Assembly: GCA_016178785.1 (NCBI GenBank)
Contig: JACOSO010000019.1
Location: forward strand, 1-36,086
Length of the DNA: 36,086 bases
Direction of reading: 5' to 3'
Source of the DNA: Bacteroidota bacterium
Lineage (GTDB): Bacteria > Bacteroidota > Bacteroidia > Cytophagales > Cyclobacteriaceae
This document shows positions 17,258 to 24,715 of this stretch, piece after piece (position 1 is the first letter of the stretch; each line of letters begins with the position of its first letter). Below the pieces are notes generated by a model. The model made no database searches and was not told where the DNA came from. It was given only the letters and a program-made list of their open reading frames with translations. Both the position numbers and the translations under genes were made by a program.

Positions 17258-18850
17258 TTAGATTGTTTTTGCTTTGGATGGGAAGAAGGCCTGCCAGCGT
17301 TGTTTTAGCTTATCAAAAGCTACATTATAGAAATCTGCATCAAAAAGGCGTGCATCGGCCCGGGCCTGCCTGAGAAAGAGCAAGCCGATGGTAAAAAGTA
17401 TAGCATTCGACATCCATGTGCCGATGGGGACCGGCACTGTCTCTGCCAATGCCCACTTGTCGCCTGTTATGCTCAACACATAGAAAATAATAAAGAACAA
17501 AATGGAAGCGAGAACCGGCATACCTAACCCTCCTTTTTTTATGATTGCTCCCAGTGGCGCACCGATTAAGAACATAGCAATACAAGCAATTGAATTTGCT
17601 AATATCTTATTCCACTGAATCTGATAAACACGGTATTCATGTCTATAGCTATCTATATTCGTGTTGTAGTTTGACAATTGGTTTTTCACCATTCGCACCC
17701 GGCTAAGAGCGGACGAAATCTCAGTAATGGACTCCTTATCCTTGTACAAGCTGTCTGCAAATTTCATATCCTTTTGAGTTACAGACTTTGGTACTTTTAA
17801 CCGTGGTATACTATAAACACCCGTTGAGGGCGACAGTGCCTGAGGAATGTGAATCGAAGTATCCCTTGTTTTCGCAATGGCGAGCGAGTCCTTATAACGC
17901 ACAAATTTTTTTAAGTCAGGCGGCATCGGCACTGAATCCTTTTTAAAATGAAAATTGAAGAATGAGATCTGCGTTTTATATAAACCAAGCTTCTGAGATT
18001 GAGCCTCACGTGCAACTGAATCCATATCCACAGTTAGTTCGGAGAGGTTACGCATGATGCGGTTACTTGCAAACCATCTTTTATCTGTCCTGATCAATCC
18101 AAAAGAAGAGAGGTCAAATACAACTTCGGTTTTGTCAAATTTGGTTTTGCTATAAGCTTCTTCATTGCTGGTGTTGCCACTCATGTCCTGACCAGAACCT
18201 TCGTTATAATTGTAGCCCCTAAAAAGCTCAAGCTTCAGGTATTGCTCATTGAATATGGTGAACATCTTGCCGGAGTCTGCAATGGTCACTTCTTTATTAC
18301 CGTTTCTATTGCGATGATCGTAGATAACCACATCCTTTAAAGTAATTCCGTCAGGGAATTTTTTCGATACCTTGATACTTATATCAGGAATGCCGTTGTA
18401 AAAGGCTCCCTCTCTCAAATCAAGCCCCGGTTTTTTCTGCTTAATGTCATACAATAAACTGTATGTCTCTAATGCAGCCTTGGGCACCATATAATTGTTG
18501 GCAAGGAATGCGACATACGTTATCCCTAAAGTGAATACGAAGATCGGTGCAAGACTTCTGACCATCGAAATCCCCAGACTTTTAACGGCCGTGAGCTCAA
18601 AATGCTCGCCTAAGTTTCCATACGTAATTAATGAGGAAAGAAGCACAGCCAGGGGCAGCGCCAACGGTGTCATCGAAACGGCAAAATAAAAAAGTAAAGT
18701 TCCGAGAACATCCCATCCCAAATCTTTGCCTATGATGTCGTCAAAATATTTGAGCATATTCTGAAGCAACAGAATAAAAACCACCACAAGGAATGTAAGC
18801 ACAAACGGCCCTATGAAGGAGGAGAGGATGAGTTTATCTATTTTCTTCAT
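17258..18850 (-). CDS. LptF/LptG (YjgP/YjgQ) family permease
   Basis: This is the permease part of the ABC machine that moves lipopolysaccharide from the inner membrane towards the outer membrane. It has three N-terminal transmembrane segments (IGPFVLTFLVVVFILLLQNM onwards, with the family stretch PLALPLAVLLSSLITYGNLGEHFELTA) and three at the C-terminus (SIACIAMFLIGAPLGAIIKKGG and following). Between them is a large periplasmic domain. At 530 residues it is longer than enterobacterial LptF/LptG (about 360); the extra 150 or so residues are in the periplasmic part (about 265-405). ATG 18850 gives the usual start MKKIDKLI; an in-frame ATG at 18907 would add 19 atypical residues. A TACTTTTG box (18866-18859) lies 8 bases upstream without a clear -33 element. 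Confidence 0.9.
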   Translation of the reverse strand: MKKIDKLILSSFIGPFVLTFLVVVFILLLQNMLKYFDDIIGKDLGWDVLGTLLFYFAVSMTPLALPLAVLLSSLITYGNLGEHFELTAVKSLGISMVRSLAPIFVFTLGITYVAFLANNYMVPKAALETYSLLYDIKQKKPGLDLREGAFYNGIPDISIKVSKKFPDGITLKDVVIYDHRNRNGNKEVTIADSGKMFTIFNEQYLKLELFRGYNYNEGSGQDMSGNTSNEEAYSKTKFDKTEVVFDLSSFGLIRTDKRWFASNRIMRNLSELTVDMDSVAREAQSQKLGLYKTQISFFNFHFKKDSVPMPPDLKKFVRYKDSLAIAKTRDTSIHIPQALSPSTGVYSIPRLKVPKSVTQKDMKFADSLYKDKESITEISSALSRVRMVKNQLSNYNTNIDSYRHEYRVYQIQWNKILANSIACIAMFLIGAPLGAIIKKGGLGMPVLASILFFIIFYVLSITGDKWALAETVPVPIGTWMSNAILFTIGLLFLRQARADARLFDADFYNVAFDKLKQRWQAFFPSKAKTI

Positions 18851-18902
18851 TGTAAAAGCAAAAGTAATGGCAAATACGAGGCCAGAAAAAAATATTTCTA
18901 AG

Positions 18903-18984
18903 TTCAAAGTTCAGGGTTCAAAGTTTAAGGTTAGAACTTGAATCGAATTTCAGGTTTCGAATCTGAAATTTTGAACTTTGAATT
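18903..18984. repeat. Heptamer tandem tract with two nested inverted repeats
   Basis: Five or six heptamers of consensus TTCAARG begin at 18903, and the complementary form TTGAAYT ends at 18984. TTCAAAGTTCA (18903-18913) is a perfect inverse of TGAACTTTGAA (18972-18982), and inside them AATTTCAG (18947-18954) pairs with CTGAAATT (18963-18970). The whole can fold as a long stem. It lies in the divergent gap between the permease and TPR genes, close to both starts. Confidence 0.6.
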
Positions 18985-19025
18985 TTACCTTTAATAACAT
19001 TATGAAAAATCCATAAATTTACTTC

Positions 19026-20228
19026 ATGTTTTTTAGGCAAATTATCATTTACTTAACCTTATTCATCTCTTTTACCTCATTCGGGCAAGGCCAAAAGAAA
19101 ACCGCCAGCTATTTTTTTCAAAAAGGCGAGGAAGCGATGGACGTGCAATCGTATAAAACAGCTCTTGCTCATTTCAATGAATGCCTTCGGCTCGATCCTT
19201 ATTTCATGGAAGCGTACTACTATCGTGCTCAAGTACGCGAAAGCATGGGTGACTCTAAAGGTGCCCTTACCGATTTCAATATCTACCTGGAATCGCGGCC
19301 ACAAAACACAGAAGCATTGTTCTCGAGGGCCATGCTCCGCTATCAATATTCACAATGGGCAATGGCACGCGAGGATTTTTTGAATTTGCTTAAAGCACCG
19401 GCAGGTGAGACAAGGTCAGTTTTTTTTGCCACGGATCGCGAAAGCGGTAATCCGATAGTCACTACCCAAAGCAACATGACGTCATCTGTTCTGAATTACC
19501 TTGGGCTGGTGGACACAAAAATGAAGAATTTTCCCAGGGCAATCAGGTACCTTGATTCTGCAATAAGACTTGATCAGAAGAATCCTGAATTTTTTATTAA
19601 TCGAGGTTGGGTATATCAAGAAATGCAGGACACCGTGCATGCTACCCCTGATTATCAAAAGGCATTGTCATTAAATCCCGAGAGCAGTTTGGCCCGGTAT
19701 AATCTGGGAGTACTTTCTGCCAAAAAAGGAAATTTGAAAGAAGTAGAAAAATTACTGACAGAAGCAATTGAGCGAAGCCCCCAAACTTCGGTTTACTATA
19801 CAGGTAGAGCGATCAATTACCTGGCTCAAGGCGATTTGGTAAAAGCACTTTCCGATTACAATACATCGATCCATTTTGACAACACTAATGCTGAGGTGTG
19901 GATGAAACGCGGGCTCGTTAAACAAACAATGAAAGACCTCAATGGCGCGCTAGCCGATTACACTCAATCGATCAAACTCAAAGATGACAACGAAAAAGTT
20001 TGGATGTGTCGTGGCAATTTAATGATGGAACTTAAGCGAGTGAAAGAGGCGATTGAGGATTTTACTATTGCATCTGCCCTTAAACCGGAATTTGGATTGG
20101 CCTACTACTCCCGCGCTCTGGCTTACCAGCGCGGAGGAAACTTGAAAAATGCTTGCGATGATTTGAAAAAAGCACAAAGCCTTGGCACATCTATCGATGA
20201 AAAAATGAAAGCTTCAGTCTGCAAGTAA
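19026..20228 (+). CDS. Exported tetratricopeptide-repeat (TPR) protein
   Basis: This 400-residue protein has a signal peptide (MFFRQIIIYLTLFISFTSFGQ) and then a nearly continuous array of about nine TPR units with the pattern W/Y-x2-G-x2-Y/A-x7-A-x3-F-x2-A-x3-P. Clear units are those around SYKTALAHFNECLRLDP, SKGALTDFNIYLESRP, FPRAIRYLDSAIRLDQ, LVKALSDYNTSIHFD, LNGALADYTQSIKLK and VKEAIEDFTIASALK. It should act in the periplasm or at the envelope as a protein-binding scaffold; no partner can be named. There is no catalytic domain. The ceramidase-like gene follows after a gap with its own promoter. Confidence 0.88.
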   Translation: MFFRQIIIYLTLFISFTSFGQGQKKTASYFFQKGEEAMDVQSYKTALAHFNECLRLDPYFMEAYYYRAQVRESMGDSKGALTDFNIYLESRPQNTEALFSRAMLRYQYSQWAMAREDFLNLLKAPAGETRSVFFATDRESGNPIVTTQSNMTSSVLNYLGLVDTKMKNFPRAIRYLDSAIRLDQKNPEFFINRGWVYQEMQDTVHATPDYQKALSLNPESSLARYNLGVLSAKKGNLKEVEKLLTEAIERSPQTSVYYTGRAINYLAQGDLVKALSDYNTSIHFDNTNAEVWMKRGLVKQTMKDLNGALADYTQSIKLKDDNEKVWMCRGNLMMELKRVKEAIEDFTIASALKPEFGLAYYSRALAYQRGGNLKNACDDLKKAQSLGTSIDEKMKASVCK

Positions 20229-20238
20229 ATCTCTGGCA

Positions 20239-20267
20239 TTGTAATTGACCGTTTGCCATTATTTTTG
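20239..20267 (+). promoter_or_regulatory. Bacteroidota-type promoter of the ceramidase-like gene
   Basis: TTG (20239-20241), 18 bases, then TATTTTTG (20260-20267) match the consensus TTG-N17-23-TAnnTTTG. The start point should be near 20274. This rules out translation from the in-frame TTG at 20253 and points to TTG 20280 with a leader of only a few bases. Confidence 0.6.
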
Positions 20268-20279
20268 CAAAAAATCATC

Positions 20280-21620
20280 TTGAAAAAATCTCTTCGCTGG
20301 CTTCTGAGTATTACTGGCGCAATGATCCTCATCGTTGTCTCTTTGATTGGCACAATCGACTATACTCCGCTGACAGAGCAACCATTCTATCAAAAAACGA
20401 TGAAAGAACTGGATGCGATTAATCCGATTCATCATAAGCCGAAATCTAAACTAAAAGCTAGTTGGGTCGCGATCAATGTCACCCCCAAGTCTGCTATGCC
20501 CATGGCAGGTTATGCGCCTCGCGATCATTTTAATAAAGTACATGATTCAGTTTACGTTCGCATTCTTGCCATCGATAATGGAAATGTTCAATGCTTTATC
20601 ATCAGTGCAGATTTGCTTCTCTTCCCTCCAGCTTTGAAAAATAAAATTGAAGACCAAATGCGGCAGAAAGACGCAAAACGATCTTTATACTTCTCCGCGA
20701 CTCACGCACACAGCAGTTTGGGTGCCTGGAATAACAGCATTGTTGGAAACTTGATTCTCGGTAAATACAATGAATCATGGGTCGATAGTTTATCAAACAG
20801 GATTGTTTCAGCGATCGAAAGAGCTTCAACTCAATTAAAGCCATCCTCTGTAAGTTATTTTGAGGCTGAGGCAGATGAATATGTAGAGAATAGACTTGAC
20901 CCCGAGCACGGAAAAGTAGATGGAAAAATACGTGGCTTGAAAATCATTCGGGAAGACGGGAGCAAAGGACTGCTTGCAAGTTACAGCGCACACCCTACGA
21001 ACATCAGTCATTTGAGTCTTGAACTCTCGGGTGATTATCCTAATGCCCTGGTGAAGAAAGCGGAAGAAAATGGTTTTGATTTTGCGATGTTCGCTGCGGG
21101 CATGGTGGGCAGCCACCGGGTAAAAGGAATTTCTGAGACTGAATTTGAGATGTGCGATACGCTTGCTTCAAGGTTGTTCAGAAAAATTCAATCTTCGAAA
21201 AACGTACCCCTGAAAGATTCAACCGAAATTTCTACCGCTACTTTTCCTGTTGAGTACGGTGCTTCCCAACTTCATGTGCTGCAAAAATTCAAAGTGAGAG
21301 ACTGGGCTTTTCGTTGGTTGTTCACTCCGTTGAAAGGCGAAATAAATTATTTGAAAATCGGTAACATCGTGATGCTGGGAACTCCGTGCGATTTCTCGGG
21401 CGAAATATTTGTGCGAGACAGCCTCGACAAAACTGCAATGAGCCGAAAAAACAAATTGTTCATCACCAGCTTCAATGGCGACTATGTTGGCTACATCACC
21501 TACGATGAACACTATGGCCACTCTGAACAAGAAGAAGTGATGGCGATGAATTGGGTGGGGCCATACTATGGCGAGTATTATTCGCGAATGGTCAAGAAGA
21601 TTCTTCTAAGTAAAATTTAA
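20280..21620 (+). CDS. Neutral/alkaline non-lysosomal ceramidase-like protein
   Basis: The protein resembles the N-terminal catalytic domain of neutral ceramidases, zinc amidases that split ceramide into sphingosine and fatty acid. An N-terminal membrane anchor or signal (LLSITGAMILIVVSLIGTI) is followed by VAINVTPKSAMPMAGYAPRD, the histidine motif SATHAHSSLGAW, SYSAHPTNIS and GDYPNALVKKAEENG. It is short (446 residues), lacks the C-terminal Ig-like domain of known ceramidases, and the catalytic serine motif is not clearly conserved, so the substrate is uncertain. Cytophagales make sphingolipids, which fits (general knowledge). I chose TTG 20280 because an upstream TTG lies inside the promoter. 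It may sit on the periplasmic side of the inner membrane. Confidence 0.75.
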   Translation: MKKSLRWLLSITGAMILIVVSLIGTIDYTPLTEQPFYQKTMKELDAINPIHHKPKSKLKASWVAINVTPKSAMPMAGYAPRDHFNKVHDSVYVRILAIDNGNVQCFIISADLLLFPPALKNKIEDQMRQKDAKRSLYFSATHAHSSLGAWNNSIVGNLILGKYNESWVDSLSNRIVSAIERASTQLKPSSVSYFEAEADEYVENRLDPEHGKVDGKIRGLKIIREDGSKGLLASYSAHPTNISHLSLELSGDYPNALVKKAEENGFDFAMFAAGMVGSHRVKGISETEFEMCDTLASRLFRKIQSSKNVPLKDSTEISTATFPVEYGASQLHVLQKFKVRDWAFRWLFTPLKGEINYLKIGNIVMLGTPCDFSGEIFVRDSLDKTAMSRKNKLFITSFNGDYVGYITYDEHYGHSEQEEVMAMNWVGPYYGEYYSRMVKKILLSKI

Positions 21621-21625
21621 AACCT

Positions 21626-21692
21626 CAAGGACGCGAAGGCGCAAAGTTTGTTAGTACTTTAACATTGAACCTTGAACCTTAAACTTTGAACT
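21626..21692. repeat. Octamer and heptamer tandem tracts in a convergent gap
   Basis: Two different tracts lie in the 73-base gap between the ceramidase-like gene and the helicase gene. Bases 21626-21646 have period 8 (consensus CRARGNCG, two and a half units); bases 21665-21692 are four heptamers of consensus TTGAACY. The second is the same heptamer family as at 18903-18984. No hairpin terminator is visible. Confidence 0.5.
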
Positions 21693-21693
21693 T

Positions 21694-22917
21694 TTATTTT
21701 GAAGGCTTGCGTTTAAAGAATTTCTTTCGCCCGCTCCCATTGTGTTTAGGTTTTACTGATCTGTGCTTTTCGGGATTATATTCAAAGGAGGTTCCGACCT
21801 CTACCGGCAGTGCAACCTTGGTGACTTCTCTTCCAATCAGCTTTTCGATTTGATGAAACCTGCGCTGATCATGTTCATTGATAAAAGTAATGGCATGACC
21901 TGTACTTTCAGCCCTTGCCGTCCTTCCGATACGGTGAATATAGTCTTCAGGGTCTGGCGGCACATCGTAATTTAAAACCAGACCAATTCCCTCCACATCA
22001 ATCCCTCGTGAAAGCACATCAGTGCCAATGAGTAATTTCAATTGTTTGTTTTTGAATTCACGCAAAATTTCTTCACGCTCGTTTTGTTCGAGGTCGGAGT
22101 GAATTGCTTTCGATTGCAGACCAATTCGCGGAAGCGTGCGGCCCAGATGTTTTACTTTCTCTTTAGTGGATGCAAATATGATCACGCTCGAATAATCGGT
22201 TTCTTTTAAAAGCTTGGTCAGCAATTTTTCTTTCGAATCATCGCGAACCAAATATGCTTCTTGCACAATTCCTTCGGCCGGTTTGGAAAGCGCAAGAGTC
22301 ACTTCTTTCGGTTCGCGCAGAATCTTATTGGCAAGGGCCCGGATCCGGGGCGGCATTGTGGCCGAAAACATAAGGGTCTGTCTTTTTTCAGGCAGGTTTT
22401 TAATGATGCGAATGATGTCGTCATAAAAACCCATGTCGAGCATGCGATCTGCTTCATCAAGCACCAAATGCTGAACATATTTCAGATCAATCACCCCCGA
22501 TGCCAACTGAGCAATCAACCGGCCCGGTGTGGCAATCATCAAATCAACTCCTGCCTCGAGCGCCTTTTTCTGCGTATCCCATGTCGCACCATCTCCGCCT
22601 CCGTAAATCGCGATTGAGCTAATGCCTGTGAAGTAGGCAAAGCCTTCTACTTGCTGATCGATCTGCTGTGCCAACTCGCGAGTTGGGGCAATGATCAACG
22701 TATTCAAATGGCGGTGATCAGAGTGGATGATATTATTCAAAATCGGCAGCAAGTATGCAGCGGTTTTGCCTGTGCCTGTTTGTGCGCACCCAATCAAATC
22801 ATGCTTTTGCATGATCAGGGGTATGGCTTGCTCTTGTATTGGCGTTGGTTTATCATAGCCCATAGACGATAAGCCGTCTTGCAGGCGCGATTCAAAATGA
22901 AAGTCTTCGAAAGTCAA
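21694..22917 (-). CDS. rhlE: DEAD-box ATP-dependent RNA helicase, RhlE type
   Basis: This 407-residue helicase unwinds RNA structure with ATP. Motifs are all present in order: Q motif (GYDKPTPIQEQAIP), motif I AQTGTGKTAAYLLP, Ia PTRELAQQ, Ib TPGRLI, II DEAD, III SAT, V TDVLSRGIDV and VI HRIGRTAR. A short basic C-terminal tail (RSVKPKHNGSGRKKFFKRKP) is typical of Bacteroidota RhlE-like proteins. Translation starts at TTG 22917: the frame is closed by a TGA at 22929-22927 and the next ATG is already inside the Q-motif region. Such helicases often serve in cold adaptation and RNA turnover. It is convergent with the ceramidase-like gene. Confidence 0.94.
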   Translation of the reverse strand: MTFEDFHFESRLQDGLSSMGYDKPTPIQEQAIPLIMQKHDLIGCAQTGTGKTAAYLLPILNNIIHSDHRHLNTLIIAPTRELAQQIDQQVEGFAYFTGISSIAIYGGGDGATWDTQKKALEAGVDLMIATPGRLIAQLASGVIDLKYVQHLVLDEADRMLDMGFYDDIIRIIKNLPEKRQTLMFSATMPPRIRALANKILREPKEVTLALSKPAEGIVQEAYLVRDDSKEKLLTKLLKETDYSSVIIFASTKEKVKHLGRTLPRIGLQSKAIHSDLEQNEREEILREFKNKQLKLLIGTDVLSRGIDVEGIGLVLNYDVPPDPEDYIHRIGRTARAESTGHAITFINEHDQRRFHQIEKLIGREVTKVALPVEVGTSFEYNPEKHRSVKPKHNGSGRKKFFKRKPSK

Positions 22918-23019
22918 AGGAAAAACTCAGTTATTCGGTTCAAACAAGCATGCAAGGTAGGAAGAATAAAATTGACTATCCCTTCAACTTTCTTCCATAC
23001 TTCTTGCGTAGCTTAAACT

Positions 23020-23064
23020 GGCGCAAGTCTTGTGTGCTGGCGTTGAGCGTGGCTGACTTGTGCC
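23020..23064. repeat. REP-like imperfect palindrome downstream of the RAYT unit
   Basis: GGCGCAAGTC (23020-23029) and GACTTGTGCC (23055-23064) form a 10-bp stem with one G-T pair around a 25-base G-rich loop. It lies 29 bases outside the left end of the RAYT unit. It differs from the unit ends in sequence but has the same size and GC-rich character, so it is probably another REP-type element. Confidence 0.5.
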
Positions 23065-23092
23065 TCAAATATAACCCATTGTTGGCATTGCT

Positions 23093-23738
23093 GGCGCGAG
23101 TTTGTAACGCGTGCCCATCTAATCTTCACCATTACTCTATAATCTCTACTTCCAAATAACCCTTTTTCTTTGAATAATAATCTCTTGCTGAACTATACCT
23201 GTATTCTTCAGGTTCATCAACTATTTCATCTGCAACAGGATTATCGTGAAGATAGTCAAGTTTCTGTTGGGTGAATCTTGCTGACATCAGCAATTCAGGA
23301 TGATTTCCGTCTTGCCATAGTTTGTATTTACTCACCCGTTTTAAATGATCAGCCACATCGCTGAACAATTCTAAAATCCATTCCTTGCGACTTTCATTTA
23401 TGTGCTCCATTGCCCTGATCAGTTCCTTAGAAGTAAATTTCTTAAAGTCGCGCATGATGTCTGACAGCTTCTCTCCCTTTGTACTTACGATCATGTGCAG
23501 GTGACTTGGCATTAAGCACCAGGCATGGATTACCAGCCCTTTTTCCTTTTGACAATGGCGAAGGGAATCGATGATCACGTGCTTCAACTCCCAGCGCGTA
23601 AACAAATCTACCCAACCAACCGTGGCCATCGTTACAAAATACATTCCTTGTTCATCAGTGAACTTGTACTTTTCAGACATGCACCAAAGTAAGAAACTAC
23701 GGTGAAGTTTGGAAAAGCACGCGTTACAAACGCGCGCT
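23093..23738 (-). mobile_element. RAYT unit with inverted REP-like palindromic ends
   Basis: The ends of this 646-base unit are inverted copies of a 38-base sequence, 23093-23130 and 23701-23738. Each copy holds a 23-base hairpin: right end 23716-23738, 10 pairs with one G-T and loop TGT; left end 23093-23115, same loop with one mismatch and one G-T. Beside each hairpin is a shared GGTGAAG box on the inner side. A complete 182-codon RAYT gene (ATG 23680, stop 23132) lies between. The unit is inside the 3' part of another RAYT gene. RAYT proteins are known to recognise REP palindromes; that these palindromes are its substrate is inferred from position. Confidence 0.7.
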
Positions 23739-24163
23739 AACGAGGGTTGGCACGGATTATTGTGCAGATAATCAAACTTCTGTTTGAAAAACCATTCATG
23801 TATCAAATCGATGCTCATCGAATTCCGCTTCCACACTTGAAACACCCTGTCTTTCAGTCCTACAAACAATTCTTCCAAGCCTAGTTCTCCTTTTTTTTGT
23901 TTGATCAGGCTTAACAATTCCATTGCAGTAAATTTCAAGAAGTCGCGCTGCACATTTTCAAGTTGATATCCGTTTTGAATTCGCCAAATAAGATGAATAT
24001 GGTTGGGCATGACGACAAATGCACATACTTTGATTTGACCTTTTAGCGTTCGATGCTGCAGCGCTTCAATGATTATTTGTTTAGCTTCATCCTCTTCGAG
24101 AAGTTTCAGCCAATCATGACAGACAGCAGTAAAAAACTGAAGAGGATTTTGTTCGATCAGCAT
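23132..24163 (-). CDS. Two tandem RAYT (Y1/HUH, IS200-like) transposase domains in one open frame
   Basis: The frame encodes 343 residues with two REP-associated tyrosine transposase domains. The first (residues 1-140 from ATG 24163) has the HUH motif VMPNHIHLIW and ends at FDYLHNNPCQP, without the usual C-terminal YxYSSAxxY part. A linker (LARVCNAC then FSKLHRSFLLW) is the translation of a REP-like palindrome. The second domain starts at MSEKYKFTDEQG (ATG 23680), has LMPSHLHMI, and ends normally with LDYLHDNPV and EEYRYSSARDYYS. The second domain alone is a standard-length RAYT (182 residues) and may be translated separately. The first copy is best viewed as truncated by insertion of the second. 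Such proteins nick and join single-stranded REP DNA. Confidence 0.85.
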   Translation of the reverse strand: MLIEQNPLQFFTAVCHDWLKLLEEDEAKQIIIEALQHRTLKGQIKVCAFVVMPNHIHLIWRIQNGYQLENVQRDFLKFTAMELLSLIKQKKGELGLEELFVGLKDRVFQVWKRNSMSIDLIHEWFFKQKFDYLHNNPCQPSLARVCNACFSKLHRSFLLWCMSEKYKFTDEQGMYFVTMATVGWVDLFTRWELKHVIIDSLRHCQKEKGLVIHAWCLMPSHLHMIVSTKGEKLSDIMRDFKKFTSKELIRAMEHINESRKEWILELFSDVADHLKRVSKYKLWQDGNHPELLMSARFTQQKLDYLHDNPVADEIVDEPEEYRYSSARDYYSKKKGYLEVEIIE

Positions 24164-24203
24164 TGTCAAAAATAGCAAACAGAGCCATGCTATGAAATAG
24201 GAC

Positions 24204-24227
24204 GTTGTTGGTCAGCGACACAACAAC
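24204..24227. repeat. Small inverted repeat between RAYT and the immunity gene
   Basis: GTTGTTG (24204-24210) and CAACAAC (24221-24227) form a 7-bp stem with a 10-base loop. It lies in the gap after the immunity gene and before the RAYT start. There is no U-run on either strand, so it is not a standard terminator. It may mark the original outer end of the first RAYT element. Confidence 0.35.
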
Positions 24228-24261
24228 AACAGAGCACCAACTTCAACTTAGGGGTAGTTTA

Positions 24262-24711
24262 CTACTTACATTTTTCAATTGCTTTTAATAAAGCTTGAAC
24301 GACTTCATCTATATTACTCTTTTCTGGTATCTCGACCTTATCGGCAGGTAAAATCGCAAAACCTCCTTTCATACCTTCGTTTCTTGAAGGAAAAAAAGAG
24401 ACAGTTCCATTTCTGTTCACAACAATAACGCAAACTGAGTCTTTGTATAAATCTTCATGATCTCTCAAGCCAACTGCATTCAAATATTGTTTCAACGATT
24501 TGTCAAAATCTTTTGGCCTTGGGACTCCCATTTTACTAGCATCCAAAACCGTCATCAGGTTTTTGAATAAATCCTCATTTGCTACCGATGCTTCTAACCT
24601 TATATAAGGTTCCGTATTGATTCCACCTCCTTCAATCATTGTGGAAGTACTGTGCAACAAAAAATCTTGTGTCCTTTTAAACTTTATTACTGAGGCTCTT
24701 TTCATAACCAT
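24262..24711 (-). CDS. Putative CdiI-family immunity protein to the adjacent RHS toxin
   Basis: This 149-residue cytoplasmic protein has no signal peptide. Features such as GGGINTEPYIRLEASV, then KMGVPRPKDFDKSL, the core LYKDSVCVIVVNRNGTVSFF and GGFAILPADKVEIP resemble, from memory, the DUF1436/CdiI-type immunity proteins of contact-dependent inhibition systems. The gene starts 4 bases after the stop of the large RHS gene, exactly where the immunity gene of a polymorphic toxin is expected, so the two are co-transcribed. The inferred role is to bind and block the C-terminal tRNase-like domain in the producer cell. An alternative start at ATG 24705 is possible. Family assignment rests on motif memory, while the positional argument is strong. 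Confidence 0.72.
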   Translation of the reverse strand: MVMKRASVIKFKRTQDFLLHSTSTMIEGGGINTEPYIRLEASVANEDLFKNLMTVLDASKMGVPRPKDFDKSLKQYLNAVGLRDHEDLYKDSVCVIVVNRNGTVSFFPSRNEGMKGGFAILPADKVEIPEKSNIDEVVQALLKAIEKCK

Positions 24712-24715
24712 AGCT

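Noticed and set aside
22950..23159. Plus-strand open frame of 69 codons containing LARVCNAC
   Set aside because: It is the translation of the left REP-like palindrome and its flank; the same peptide appears on the other strand at the right end. It has no family features and is not a gene.
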